Under the pieces are notes generated by a model. It saw only the letters and a list, made by a program, of their open reading frames with translations, ran no database searches and was not told where the DNA came from. From assembly GCA_002633005.1 (NCBI GenBank), contig NMRA01001015.1, positions 1 through 64,000 on the forward strand: a DNA stretch of 64,000 bases. Reading direction: 5' to 3'. Position 1 is the first letter of the stretch. Each line of letters starts with the position of its first letter. Below are positions 25,624 to 38,286 of the stretch, one piece after another. The translations under genes and the position numbers were made by a program. Source of the DNA: Phoronis australis. Taxonomy: Eukaryota; Phoronida; Phoronidae.

Positions 25624-27507
25624 CGCCGGGGTCACTCTCGCGGAAAAAAGTATACACAATAGATGGCGTGTGTCACTCTGCTTCACGCAGTAAGAGCAAA
25701 GTCCCTGGGATTTTTCCCACCACATGGACGAAATACGCCTGTCGTCTACAGTACATCTACTAATCTAAAAAATGACCCCAGCAAAGCTGAGATTAAACTG
25801 GATCTCGTAATTAATTTTATAAATGATATTTTATTAATTTGTGAATGACTAGCTCAGTCGTTACCCATCATGTCTCAGTGTTGCGTTCTTATAGTTTTAA
25901 GTGACACCCATCAAAGTTCCACTCACGCTTGATTGTTCCATTAACCCGCCAGGCTGGCAGCCAAGCTTAGTGTTTTAATGCCATTGCCAGTACTGAACTT
26001 TGATTAACTTACATCAGGTGATATCGATTTGAATTGAATAGGTCTATTAGTTCTCACGTACTCAGCACGGCGAATTATCAGTGACGCCAGGACAAAATTT
26101 ACGTTAGGAAAATTTGACACGTAAGCGGAGACGGGTCACTCGGCTGTCGCATTAGTCACGGGAAATCCATGTGCTTGGAAAAAAACAACAATTACTTTCA
26201 GAGCTATTGCAAGCAAACCGTTGGTTACTGAGCATTACAACTAACTCCCTCATTGATTATTTAATTAATGTCACCCCGCCGCCGCGGAAGATCAATACCC
26301 GTCGTGAAATTTCCTCAGTAAAGTCAACTGATCAGCTCTCCTTTCAGTGAAGTCAAAGCCGAAAATAGCATACTTACGAGAGACAGAATCTCCCTCAAAC
26401 CGGCTCAACACCAAATCTAGTATATAGGCCTACTACACAATTTTTACACTAGCTAACTGCCGGCGTCATCTAAATGCATCACCACTGCACTGGCAATCCC
26501 TAACACACCTTTACTTTGTGATTATGCTTATCGTTCTCATACATGATGCTCTCATTTGTTTCGTTCATGACGCACTGAAATATTTTTGGGACTCCGAGGC
26601 ATTTTTGATGTCCTTACACTGACGGCACTTGAAAACGGGCACTTTCACTTACACACAAGAAATTAAGTCAGAGAAAACTTTGATAGTTTTTCAAAGATTT
26701 TATAAGAAAATTAATTAGAGTTTAAAATCCGAACAGACAACTTTTAGAGAATTTTTTTCCTTTCCAGCGAACCCCATGTCTAACAAAACAAGCTTTCAGT
26801 AGAAGCATGTTGAATACAAAGAAAATGGTATACGAAATGCTTATTATTAAAAATTGTTCGACTGAAATTAGTGGACCTAAGAGTACGACTATCCCCTCTA
26901 ATCAAGCTATTTTATATTATTTCTTATACGTATCCTTTCACATTCCTCTGGTATCATGAATTCATATATTGTCATATCGGTACTCTGTATTAATGAGTTC
27001 GAAACTTGTTTGTGATATTTTGTTTACTATTTGTATTCTTAGTTTTTAGTTTGGTTGTAGACAGTGCGGCATGAAGTTTTACTCATGATCGGGTGACCTT
27101 CGTGCAAACGGCCTCGGGGAAGCTTTTTGAAGGTTTGACTAGTCTTTAGCCTGCACTGTTGTTCTTTTATGCAAAATTGGTTGAATACCCGACACGAGTC
27201 GTTGTTAACAATCTTTATTCCTTTCCGTTCGTGTTCGGCTTGGAACCGTGGCAAAGTTCGACACTCAACAGAACATTGGTAAAGCAACTGACCAAGACAT
27301 TATAAAAGACAAATGATATTTCGAAACATTTCTTGTTTCATTCTCAGTCAGTATACAACCACAGGGCAAGAGCTGCAAACATACCCTGTGCGGGACACAC
27401 GGCAGGTGCCTGTGAAATGCTGCAAAGAATCACAAATGAAGGGGGGTAACAGGAAAGTCACGCAAACAAGTATATAAGAGTGCGGCGCGACCCTGTTGGC
27501 TGCTCAT
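25624..27507. other. Spacer between divergent cyclophilin genes, left half
   Basis: Presumed to hold the promoter of the minus-strand cyclophilin just above 25623. I see no TATA box, RNA gene or supported ORF; the frames at 25663-25848 and 27039-27287 lack any recognisable motif. Confidence 0.5.
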
Positions 27508-27708
27508 TCAAAATAGGCTTCTCGAATGCAAAGGGACTCCCAACACTTTCAAGCGCAGCACGTGCTCTACGTACCGAATCAACGTGTTTTCCACAATTTC
27601 TTGACAGGTGATTTTACGAGAAAGACAGCAAACCGTTTGACCAATGTAACATTGCTTGACATTTGAACGAAGACATTCAGAGCATTCAAACTCATAAACA
27701 ACGCTACA
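27508..27708 (-). pseudogene. Penelope-like element relic (GIY-YIG endonuclease segment)
   Basis: A minus-strand frame reads VVYEFECSECL then KQCYIGQTVCCLSRKI and stops at 27508. The V-V-Y-x-F-x-C-x2-C ... C-Y-I-G-x-T pattern is that of the GIY-YIG nuclease at the C-terminus of Penelope-like retroelements. The usual arginine/histidine part after it is poorly kept and no reverse transcriptase is seen nearby, so this is a truncated relic. I read this frame by hand. Confidence 0.55.
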
Positions 27709-28204
27709 CTAACGGTCAGACTTAATGACGAAGTTTTATTACGATAATAAATAATGACATCGACGTAATCATCCGCCTTACAAACTTTAACATTGCCCCT
27801 AATGATTTTCTAAATGGCGTGTCCGTCCAGAGCTAGGTAGTGGATATAACATTTTGCACCTTTTTGGCCAGGTCATACCGCCTGGTCCGACTTTGCAGTG
27901 GATTCACAATTAACTCTGGACAGTAAATCGACCAACGGTCTACAAAAGCATTTGTGTACTCATTATTATTGTTCTCTTACTTATACGTATAAACTGTAAT
28001 TGCATCATAGCTAAAATAAAAGTAGGTTTATTCTTTACAGAATCGAGTGTCACTGTGACGCCGGTACCGATTGGCACATTCCATTAACTCATCAACTGAC
28101 TTTAGTGCACTAATAAAACGGAGTGAAATTTAAGTGGCCTGTACTTTTTACACCCCTCCTTAAGATGAAGGAAAATACTTGCTCAGGTGCTCAATGTACT
28201 ATCA

Positions 28205-29032
28205 TAGGCGGATTTAGGGGGGGGCCCNNNNNNNNNNNNNNNNNNNNNNNNNNNNNNNNNNNNNNNNNNNNNNNNNNNNNNNNNNNNNNNNNNNNNNNNN
28301 NNNNNNNNNNNNNNNNNNNNNNNNNNNNNNNNNNNNNNNNNNNNNNNNNNNNNNNNNNNNNNNNNNNNNNNNNNNNNNNNNNNNNNNNNNNNNNNNNNNN
28401 NNNNNNNNNNNNNNNNNNNNNNNNNNNNNNNNNNNNNNNNNNNNNNNNNNNNNNNNNNNNNNNNNNNNNNNNNNNNNNNNNNNNNNNNNNNNNNNNNNNN
28501 NNNNNNNNNNNNNNNNNNNNNNNNNNNNNNNNNNNNNNNNNNNNNNNNNNNNNNNNNNNNNNNNNNNNNNNNNNNNNNNNNNNNNNNNNNNNNNNNNNNN
28601 NNNNNNNNNNNNNNNNNNNNNNNNNNNNNNNNNNNNNNNNNNNNNNNNNNNNNNNNNNNNNNNNNNNNNNNNNNNNNNNNNNNNNNNNNNNNNNNNNNNN
28701 NNNNNNNNNNNNNNNNNNNNNNNNNNNNNNNNNNNNNNNNNNNNNNNNNNNNNNNNNNNNNNNNNNNNNNNNNNNNNNNNNNNNNNNNNNNNNNNNNNNN
28801 NNNNNNNNNNNNNNNNNNNNNNNNNNNNNNNNNNNNNNNNNNNNNNNNNNNNNNNNNNNNNNNNNNNNNNNNNNNNNNNNNNNNNNNNNNNNNNNNNNNN
28901 NNNNNNNNNNNNNNNNNNNNNNNNNNNNNNNNNNNNNNNNNNNNGCATCTATAATCGTGGTTCAGTTTGCGCAAATGCTTACAGCCGGACAAAATTTGGG
29001 CCCCCCCCTTGTGATATCCTAGATCCGCCGCT
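28205..29032. repeat. GGCGGAT transposon interrupted by the 717-base assembly gap
   Basis: Left of the gap is ATAGGCGGATTTAGGGGGG; right of it is CCCCCCTTGTGATATCCTAGATCCGCCGCTGA, the inverted partner. The Ns run 28228-28944. The gap therefore falls inside one repeat element, which probably explains why assembly failed. No gene can be called through it. Confidence 0.7.
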
Positions 29033-29634
29033 GACTATAAAGCTTTACAAACAGCACTAGCACGAGTCAAGATTTTTGGAATATGCATACTGGTCAAAAA
29101 CGAGCTTCGTTTTATGTGTCCATGCCCTGTCCTTGGTGATGAGTGTGGGTCGAAATTTGTTGACAAATATGGCAGATGATGCCAGAGTAGTATTATATCA
29201 AAACCATGATCTTTGCGAATAAAAGAGTCAGGCGGCTATATTTTTCAGAGCAACGGGTGCTGCATAAGCGAGAGCTGAAACCCGGTCGTAGTAAAGTTGA
29301 GCCAAGGGCAACATTGATTTTAGATTCAGACAAAATAAACTATATCTAGCTTGGTGCCGCTTTCGCATGGGCAGTAACAGGGTCTGTGTAAACCCCGGTT
29401 GGAGGCTTGCCCGGCCCGGCAGCCGGTGTCCCGGTACCGGATTTCGACACTCGTTGTATGATATTCTAAACTCTCATGCGGTTGCCCACCATGCATTATG
29501 TTGCATCCGGGTAGTCGGCTCAGTCCTCATGTTTGTGGTTTCTGGCAGCAAAGCAATATTGCCACGTAGACAAGAGAGGCATCCACACGCACTGAACTGA
29601 CACTCGAACGGGTTGCTATAATCGTACTATTAAC

Positions 29635-32600
29635 ATGCTGTTCCAGAGTGCCGTAGTTTTGTGCCAGGTTTTCGCGTTTTCCTTCGTAAGTATCATTTGG
29701 AATATACAGTAGCAGATGCCAAGATAATTTGCTTGAGTATTTCATTGGGTTAATAAGCATTTGATGTAAAATGCTACATGATCTCGTGTTACAAGTTGCC
29801 ACCATACACTCGACTTCCGGCAGCCAACGTGGCACTTCTAGTAGACTTAGGAAAGTAAACTGATAGACACTCGGTGTCCCAATATGTCGACACGTAGGCC
29901 TACTGTAAAGCATTGAAAGTGATGGTTGCAGACAAACCTGGCCTGGGCTGGGGGTTACTCCCTTAGACGGGACGTGCCCTAGATCCATGGTCCGGGTAGG
30001 CCTACTTTCAATACTTTGCCACGACCAACTTTAACCCGAAATATAAGAAAGGGTGCCGGTGCCTTTTCCGACAAAATTTTCCGTGAATGAAAATGTGCAT
30101 TTCCTTTTTAATTCCCCACAAAAGGGCTACAGTTTGGGACTAATAAACTGCTACAAGGGGCCCCGTTTCGGGCGGGGAGCGGGCAGTCCAGCCAGCAGCA
30201 GCGGAATGCGAGATAGTGAGGACGTGCCGCTGAGAAAGGCTGCATTTTTGTCACGCAAGAAAATCTGCAATGTTTCTAAATGTTACCTTTAGTTTATGTT
30301 TATAACCTTGATGGGACCAATATTAAGTGATTCCTATAGCTTGATTGCAATAGATCCTCTTTCAGTTTTAATTACTAAGTAGTTGGCATCTGTTCTTGTG
30401 GTGTTTCAGGCGAATTGGTTAAAAAGACTGTTATCCAAGAATCCCTACGACGGGGCAAATTAGGTTTATGGAATTAACCTAGTATGTATGTGTAATCATT
30501 CTGTGCGACCTCCAGTACCGGACTATTGTATTGTGCATGTATGTATTACTCGGTATATGTTATGTGGCTACATTTCATCATTTTATTGTTTTTGAAGATA
30601 ATTAATTTGTTTACCTTAACCGCTAAAACATTTCAAGATTTTGCCCTTGTTTCTTATGTCAGTGAGAGTGCAGCATCACATGACTGTTGGTTAACATATA
30701 ATACGAGTTTGGCATATGAAGTTGCTTGCTGTTTTTAAAGAGTAGGAACAATATTGTCACCTCATGATAAGCTCTAAAAGATGGCACTGTTCAGTTGTCG
30801 TAGTTATGACAAATAAGTGTGGTAATTATAAGCAAGAATTGTACAACAAGATGGTTGAATATGTGCTACATTCTGTCTGCAGGCTTTAGAAAATGGTGCA
30901 CTGGTGACAGAAAAGGCTTACTTCGATATAGTTATTGATGGAGAACCAGCTGGAAGGATCGTCTTTGGACTGTTTGGTGAAACGGTGCCAAAAACTGTTT
31001 CAAATTTTGCCAAACTGTCTTCTGGTGAATTAGGGTTTGGCTATGCTGGCAGTAAATTCCACAGAGTGATTAAAGACTTTATGATTCAAGGTAATCACTG
31101 GGTGTCAGTGTGGATATGAAAGGACTGTAGGAAATGTTCACACTATTATTCAACTCAACATACATTTGATGTCTCTTGTGATGCATGCAAACTTTGAATC
31201 CAACTTTCAACTCAAGTCGCGTGTTCTACTGCCAATTTGTGTGATTAAAAGAACGCGTTTTTCTTGAAGTTCAGGAAAATTTATTCAATCTACTAAGTGT
31301 TCTAAAACATATTTTTCCAAATGATGCAAAAATTAATCAAAGCTGCACTTCGCTCTGTTTGCGTGGCTGAAAAACGAAAATCAAATTTGGCATTTTACTC
31401 TCTTATAATATTCCTTACCTTGAGAGGATTCTGTTTCCAACCGGGCCTGTCACGGCAATACTTACGTGCGTCATTTTCAAATTTGTAATTTTAGGGTTGG
31501 CATACCGATCCCAATAAACTGAAACATTTTCTTGAGTCCCTGTCTCCCTGATGGTTTCGATATTGTTGTTGGTTATAGAAGTAGAATCCTACCTCTGCAC
31601 AAAATAAAATGAGACTGATTTTAGGAACCTTACAGTAAACACCCTAATACGCTTTTCATTTTAGCCAGCTAAACAGCGCGAATGCAGCTTTATTCCAACA
31701 TTCAAAGTGCTAAGATGACATGTTTTGACCCATTGTCTATGCCTCACTTGCTTAATTGCACAACGTTGTATTTTAGCTGGTGATTATACTACACAAGATG
31801 GCATGGGAAGTGAGAGCATTTATGGCGGGAAATTCAAAGATGAGAATTTTAAACTCAGGCATTATGGCCCTGGGTGGGTCAGCATGGCAAACTATGGTGA
31901 GTGGCCTATAGTTATTTATTCATGAGTGTTCGCGGAATTAATTGAACAAACGGCAGTGTTCTGCTCACAATTTGAATGGATGTTTCCTCCGTTCCTCCCT
32001 TCCTCCCCCATCCCTCTCTCCTCCCTCCCTCCCTCTGGTTAGGGCCATGATGGAAATGCGTGAAAAACAATCTTAGAAAAAGGTGTCTAACTTCGTTTAA
32101 CCTTGGGTATATTTGAAATTGTTTTGTTTTTGACTCTGGTTTCTGTTCCAGTTTTTATTTGTGACAGGATGCATAAGTGAAGAGTAGTCATACCGATACT
32201 AAGGTGTAGTTTGATGGGATATTTGGTTCATTAATAAAGAGTTTGTCTTTCACTAATGGAGATGGTGTGTAAATTATTGGTTTCATTAGCGAAATGTTCT
32301 TAACTGGTGGAAAATCCCACCTTATTCAGTTTTCATTCCACTCCTAACTTACAATAATGGCAGACTATATATGAAACAAAAACGTCACATTTGTTTTTGG
32401 TCAAACTACATGTATGATTACGAGCTCTAAAATCGGCACATGAACGACATATTGATCGAGGTTTCAGTTTATTTTCCTTAAACCATTCTCAAGAAAAAAG
32501 ACAAACGTTCACAATATACCAATCAGGTGATACAGGTGTACCTGTTCTGTCCGTTCTCCACCTGTGTCACCTGATTGGAATATTGTGAACTTTTGTCTTG

Positions 32601-33159
32601 AGAATGGTTCAGAGACAATAAACCAAACATAGATAAATGTCATTGTTTACATATGCGTTGGTTTTAAAGTTCGTAGAAAACTGTCCATTTCAGCCGCCCT
32701 GTGCAGGCCATGTGCATGTTATCAGTCCTGTGTCTTTCAACACCTCATGACTTTAACACTTATGCTGTGATTTAGATTTATTTCTATTTAGTTTAATATC
32801 TAGAATAACCTAGCACCATAATGCACAATGTTTTACTTAGTTCAATCCGTGGAGATCCTGTGACACAGTGCTATGTCAGTAACTTCGTGTCTGTTGATTT
32901 TGCAGATGTTGATACCAACGGAAGTCAGTTTTTCATCACCTGTGTTAAGACATCATGGCTGGATGGCAGACACGTGGTTTTTGGCAAAGTGCTCGAAGGA
33001 ATGGAGGTTGTGCGGAAGATTGAAAGTCAGGCAACAACTCAGCAAGATCGTCCTGTCAAAGATGTCGTGATTGCTACCAGTGGAATTCTGCCAGTTGAAA
33101 CACCATTTAAAGTGAGGACAGCGGGAGTCTTGGAACCTGGACGTCAAAACTTCATTTAG
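29635..33159 (+). CDS. PPIB: Secretory-pathway cyclophilin (PPIB-like peptidyl-prolyl isomerase), 210 aa
   Basis: Exons 29635-29685, 30883-31090, 31777-31896 and 32906-33159 total 633 bases. Exon 1 ([17 protein letters not shown]) is a signal peptide ending at gtaagt. Exons 2 and 3 are 208 and 120 bases with phases 0, 1, 1, exactly as in the minus-strand paralogue at 17094-25623, so the two arose by duplication. Catalytic residues are present: [19 protein letters not shown] and SWLDGRH. Departures from the usual pattern are [11 protein letters not shown] where most have GGDFTNxDGTGG, and MANYDVDTNG where most have MANAGxDTNG; both loops line the substrate groove, so specificity may have shifted. 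The C-terminus ([18 protein letters not shown]) is longer than usual and has no KDEL. An AATAAA at 34203 may end the transcript. Confidence 0.94.
31990..32036 (+). repeat. CT-rich low-complexity tract
   Basis: A run of CTCC/TCCC units in intron 3 of the plus-strand cyclophilin. Confidence 0.7.
32467..32623. mobile_element. Hairpin MITE in intron 3 of the plus-strand cyclophilin
   Basis: The two halves are inverted copies: 32467-32540 (from GTTTATTTTCC through AACCATTCTCAAG and CCAATCAGGTGA) pairs with 32560-32623 (TCACCTGATTGG through CTTGAGAATGGTT to AATAAAC). It is a nearly full-length fold-back of about 157 bases without coding capacity. Confidence 0.75.
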
Positions 33160-34202
33160 GAAATATTAATGCACTACTGTTTTGATTTGCTTAAATCGGA
33201 TTTAAATTGGTGAAATATTATACAGCATTTCAACGAATCCGATTTTTTAACGGTTGGATTCATAAAGAATTGTGAATTTGAATTAACTGCATTCTTTTTA
33301 AGTGCCATTTTTGTACACAACGCACCTATGTTCTCGCCGGTCTTAGGCAATGATGTCCCTCTGCAGCTGTTGAGAGACAAACGTTTGTGTCAGTTAAATT
33401 TTTGATGATATCTTGATGTTTAAGTTTCAATTAAGAGTCACAAGTCAGTTAGAACTAGTGGTTTACATGTAAGTAGTAGCGCGTTTCCTTTGTGGTTACT
33501 TGTGCAGCTGAACAAACCAAAGTAGACGTCAATACCGGATTCTGAGTTCTTTACATTCATGTGCCAGCTTTTGAAATCCATTCAGTGAAATGCTATTGTA
33601 TATTGAAGCATTTGTTTTCCATTTTTATATTTTTTTGTAGAAATGTTGTTGTAACATTTTTTCTACATGGTATTTTTGCCATTGAGGTTGGTGCTACATG
33701 TACATTTGTATAGGCCTATTGTTTGTTTTTATACTTTTCTCTTAATGTGGACACTCCAGGTGTTTCACTTATGTCCTTGCCAGATTTATGTCGACTGTTT
33801 TTCCTCGGATGTCAATGATGAATGCTTCACCAAAGAGATTTAGGATTTAGACTATTGCCAAATTCATCCCATCTTGAGTTGATTATGGTGAGCCGGCAAC
33901 TCAGTGACAGGCAATGCTTGCGCGAGTTCGCGCTTATAGGTTAGTCACCCCACCCCATTAAACTCTGAGCTACTTTCTTGAGTAGTTGATGGCATCTGTG
34001 TTCTTGTTGGTAACGGAAGTCAACCCCTTATCATGGTAAGGAACATCTTGGGGCAGGTTGTCATTTCTGTTTATGGGCAGCTAAATACTGAGGAAATACA
34101 GTTAAAATCAATGCCATTATCTGGTTTGAGTCAGTGTCAAGTCTTTGTTGCTGACAAATTGGCTGATTTCATATCTTGTTAATGACTTGAAAATGTTATA
34201 AA

Positions 34203-34208
34203 AATAAA
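34203..34208 (+). terminator. Candidate polyadenylation signal of the plus-strand cyclophilin
   Basis: AATAAA about 1.04 kb after the stop at 33159. The stretch between shows no ORF and would be 3' UTR if this signal is used. Confidence 0.35.
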
Positions 34209-34565
34209 TTAGTTTGCATTCTTTTCAATATTGTTAGTATTACAGATAGGACACTTCATCCAAAATCCTAATCCTGTCATAACTTATCACAGAGCTGACA
34301 GATTATATGAGGTCACCCGGTGGATGCAGATGTTGAGTGCTTGCTCAGGCCTGTATAAAGATACTTGTATTATGCAGGCTTGCTGGCTGGTTGCGTGGAT
34401 ACCTGTATGCGCTCTTGGTTAGTGTATGTGTTTGCGCATCAGAATGTAAATGTAAGGGATATATTTCTACTTGATCTGACGGATATGGCGAGTTCAGTGT
34501 TGCATGGTGCAAAACGAGCCTAACCTTTCTGATGCAGATCTTTCATCTATTTAAAACATATTTGG

Positions 34566-34725
34566 CAGTGGCAGATTTAAGCGGGGCCAAGGGGGCCATG
34601 GTCCCCCTAAAACTCTCCAGATTCCATTTGGCACTGAGTTCGGGGGTTCGAACGTCTGACGGGCAAAATCCTGGCTAATACTCTGCCCTGCCTCCCCCAC
34701 CTAACTCAAAATACTGTATCCGCCC
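34566..34725. mobile_element. CAGTGGCGGAT-family MITE with TTTGG target duplication
   Basis: Starts CAGTGGCAGATTTAAG and ends TGTATCCGCCCG, flanked on both sides by TTTGG. The internal text (CCATGGTCCCCCTAAAACTC, CTGACGGGCAAAATCCTGGC) matches 46067-46224 and the split copy at 48160-48170 plus 57898-58047. Confidence 0.75.
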
Positions 34726-35919
34726 GTTTGGTATATGCTTAGCCTAGGAACTGGTTCCGAGGCTTAGCCAAGCGGTTGATGAAAAAGGTGTCACGTAATC
34801 CTTTTTAAAGGACTCCCTCATGTTAACATGGATTGGGATAATTGCTTGAATTATTCAGGCAATGCCTCAGTGAACACGGGCTGGGCCCATTCCAGCATCT
34901 CAAGTGTCCTGCGGTTAAAATTTGCTAATCACATGCCTGTTTAAACCTATCAAGTTATCCGTTTATGTTCGCAACTGAATTCGAACCCGCGCCTATAGCA
35001 TCCGGAATTGGGTGCATGCGTCTATATATGCAACGCTAGAGTAGAAACAAAGGAGCAACTTCTTCAGTTATGCAGCTGAATGAAGTTGACTAATGTTTTG
35101 CAAAATGCAAACGAGGTGATAGAATGAATGCTAATCAGTGCTTGGAATTTTCCTCTTTTGAGAGGATTTCCCTTTTGGGTTTCAATTTCCTCTTCTTTGA
35201 TTTCCAGTTTCCTCTGTTCGTCTCTTTTTATCCCATTACTTTATGCATGCACCGATGCGCTTTTTTTCTTTCATGCCAGGTGTCACGCTTCACTTCTTCA
35301 AGCTTTGCCACACCCTTGTCAACTTGGCAGCATATTCGTTTTGCAACAACTGGGGTTGTCTGACACCTGTCACAGGTGCACCTGCAAGATGCGTCGCAAC
35401 GAAATTACATTGCGTCAGTCAACATCAAAATGTAAAAATTGAAAAATTTACCAATTTTGCCAAAATTGAGGAGGCTGCATACGTTTTCAGTTCTCATGAG
35501 CAGTGGGGGCTAAAGCCCCCTTGAGCAGCGCCCCTGTTTCAACTACTGAACAAGAATCAAATCTTTTAATGAAAAACAAACTTTGTGACAGTTGTGAATG
35601 ATGCCCGGGGAATACAAGAATAAGCATTCATTGTTCGATTGTTTTACCTGACCCTGAGATGGGATTGTCAGTACTGACTCGAGTCATGCGGCCGGTACCA
35701 AGGAGTGTATTGGGCCTACACTCCTTGCCCTTACTCCCAACCTGAACCCTATCGGAACCTACTTTCCACTTAGTCAACCTGACTGAAGGGTCACCTGTAC
35801 CTTAAACATTGCAATGCTTTTTTAAGTACTTCATATGCTATATGTGCAATCCCCAATCCAATGGGATGCCCTCTATTGAAACTACCAGTTGGTAGTTCCT
35901 ATCCACTAGTCGATTCGTA

Positions 35920-36063
35920 CATGGGCGGCGCACCATAGGGGGCAGGAAAGGCTATAGCCCCCCTTTTTTCAGCTCGCTCCGGGGCCCATGGTCTATTGGC
36001 GGTGTACTACAATGAGGGGGGCTATAGCCCCCCCCCCACTTTTTCAGTGCTGCGCCGCCCATG
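35920..36063. mobile_element. CATGGGCGGCGCA MITE with TCGTA target duplication
   Basis: Terminal inverted repeats CATGGGCGGCGCA and TGCGCCGCCCATG enclose two GGCTATAGCCCCC blocks. Five bases, TCGTA, flank both ends. The same family is at 8933-9081. Confidence 0.75.
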
Positions 36064-37756
36064 TCGTACTCAGACCGAGGTCAAGTATCATTACTTTCAT
36101 TTTATAAATCAACGGGCAACATCGAGTGAATTTACATACTCATCACTGTTTCAATTTCAATCACTGCTTTACAAAATACAGTTTTGAATCACTTGTGTAG
36201 TTGACTTAAGAAGTTACCTAGCTGTTTCCTTTGCAAATACCAAAAGTTTGAGATTGCAGTAGAAGTAATCAGAGACCAAACATTTTTCATTTGAAGTGAT
36301 CCTCTAAATTGCAAAAACACGTTCATTCCAACAGTAGCTGGTAACTGGTATTTATCCGAGACTGAAACACGACTCATTGTGAGTGGGACGTGGGCGCCTG
36401 TGACTGACCGATAAGGCTACTCAGTGAATTTGAATTGAAAACTGCCGCCAAGTAATTATTCGCAGGATACGTGTTTTAACAACAATTAGTCTTACCAGTC
36501 CACTAACGTCCTGTTGTAACTCCTGTCAGAGACCGCCAGTCGCATTTTCAAAATCCAGGTCGCATTCATAACTCGTTGATTCCCTACGTGTCCGCTAGTG
36601 GGTATTTAATTTTCTTCGGGAAGTTTGTTTACACCGGCGTTTTCTAATTGGCTGGTCGAATGCTCAACAGGTAGCGCTTTACGTAAACAAACTAGCATGA
36701 CTGATAGAGGAAGAGTAAGTGTAGAATTGTGGTCTGTTGTACAGGCAAATCGGTTCTTAAAATTCATGTTCAAGAAATGTGATTCAGAAAGCTGTGGTTG
36801 TGCTTTTTCGGAGTACATTTTTTTACTGTCGCTGACTTTCGTTTTTGTTGCTGTCCTGTGTTCACAGAGTATAAATAACACACGGTTTAAATCGGCCAGT
36901 TGTGTGTTCACTTTGTACCTGGCAGGTGCTTTTAGTCGAGCACGCGGCTATTAAACATTACTGCAGAATCGAAATATCTGCTGTCACGCCACTTGCATGA
37001 CAAACATCGTTCATAGTCGGCCATTTCTTTCTTTGTTGTGAAGCTACAAACCAATGACTGCTGAGGTTACATCAACCAGTGACAAAACGCATGCTGCTGA
37101 TGCGTGTCCTCTACCTCCTAGCGGAAACACAGGGAACCAGCGAGGCGTTCATAAATGCTAGGTCACAAAATTTTCCCAGCATTTTTACGTTCCAAAATTA
37201 TTTTTTAGATTTTCGAGAAAATGTATAGATTACGATCTTACCTGCGGCGTTAAATACGCACACATTTCAGGTCGCAAAATTCAGTTCTCACATGCAGGTA
37301 CAGCGTTACTTCTTCAAGACCGCAGCGCAAGTTGCTGAAGTGAAAGTTGAATCAGTGCTATCTAACCGACACGTCCATTCGAGTAGCTAAGTTGTAATGT
37401 GAAAAGGGGGGAAATATTTGATGAAAAACTGTCATCGACTGATCCGTGAAACGTTACCCTAGCCCAATGATGTATTCGGATACACGGGAACAATTCACTG
37501 ATCAGCCAGGCCACAACAAAAATGTGGGGTTCATGTTGTTTACTTACTCAACAATTAGTTTTCCATGAAATAAAATCCGAGAAATAATTTCCGACTCTGT
37601 GCGGGTTTTCATCTAAACAAAGACCCAGGACTTGACCTACCTGCGGTGTATTTAGATTTGTTACGGGATTCCCCCCGACATTAGCGAATCCCTGAGACTG
37701 TTTTTATTTCTTTTATTGTACAACCCGGTGGTGAAAGAAGTCCGTGAGAGTGGACG

Positions 37757-37862
37757 ANACCTTTTTGCCCAATTCGCCAAATTGGGGGGCTCGTTCGAGC
37801 AAAAGGTCCACATAGTTGGGAATTCGAGCCCCCCCCCCATATTGAAGGCTGGGTGCGCGCAT
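37757..37862 (+). repeat. GC-rich dispersed repeat (GGCTGGGTGCGCGCATG family)
   Basis: CCTTTTTGCCCAATTCGCC, a G/C block, ATTCGAGCCCCCC and GGCTGGGTGCGCGCATG follow a single N at 37757. Same family as 13836-13990, in the opposite orientation. Confidence 0.6.
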
Positions 37863-38286
37863 GTACTTTATCTATGTTCAGTTGAGAGTAGAGTTTTGTT
37901 CCGAAGGTATGAATGTAACGGAATAAAGACTGTCAACAATGAAGTGTCGTGCGTTTAATCAATTATTTAGGATTGTCAATGTTCTCTTTCCATTTGTAGC
38001 TTTGGAGTGGTGGGCACGAATTAGTTCACGCGCTTGAATAGCCGGAGTAGGCCAGCACTATCCAGATGTTTAGAGATGACGTATCATGGCAGTAGATGAC
38101 GCAATTTGGACCCAGAAATAAGAATAGAAATGCCGTCACACTGAGTCCAAAACGTCAAAATGACGTCACGCTAAACATTCCAATACCGGCGCTGGCCAAC
38201 AGCATATGACAGACGACTCGTAATGTCGCGCACGTAGCCCCAGAAACAAGTAAAGGGGTTGGGAATTTACTGGCGACTCAAAAACA

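Noticed and set aside
28123-29022. Long ORFs on both strands across the gap
   Set aside because: They are almost entirely Ns; no codons support them.
29527-29988. 153-codon minus-strand ORF
   Set aside because: It overlaps the signal-peptide exon and promoter of the plus-strand cyclophilin and shows no family features.
35124-35524. Three overlapping plus-strand ORFs
   Set aside because: Low-complexity T/C-rich text; no domain, no splice context.
35495-35535. GTGGGGGCTAAAGCCCCC stem as a separate element
   Set aside because: It is a short remnant resembling the CATGGGCGGCG MITE core, without ends or target duplication.
36606-36954. Overlapping ORFs of 101 and 109 codons on opposite strands
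   Set aside because: They fall inside the degraded hAT-like element and have no transposase or zinc-finger motif.
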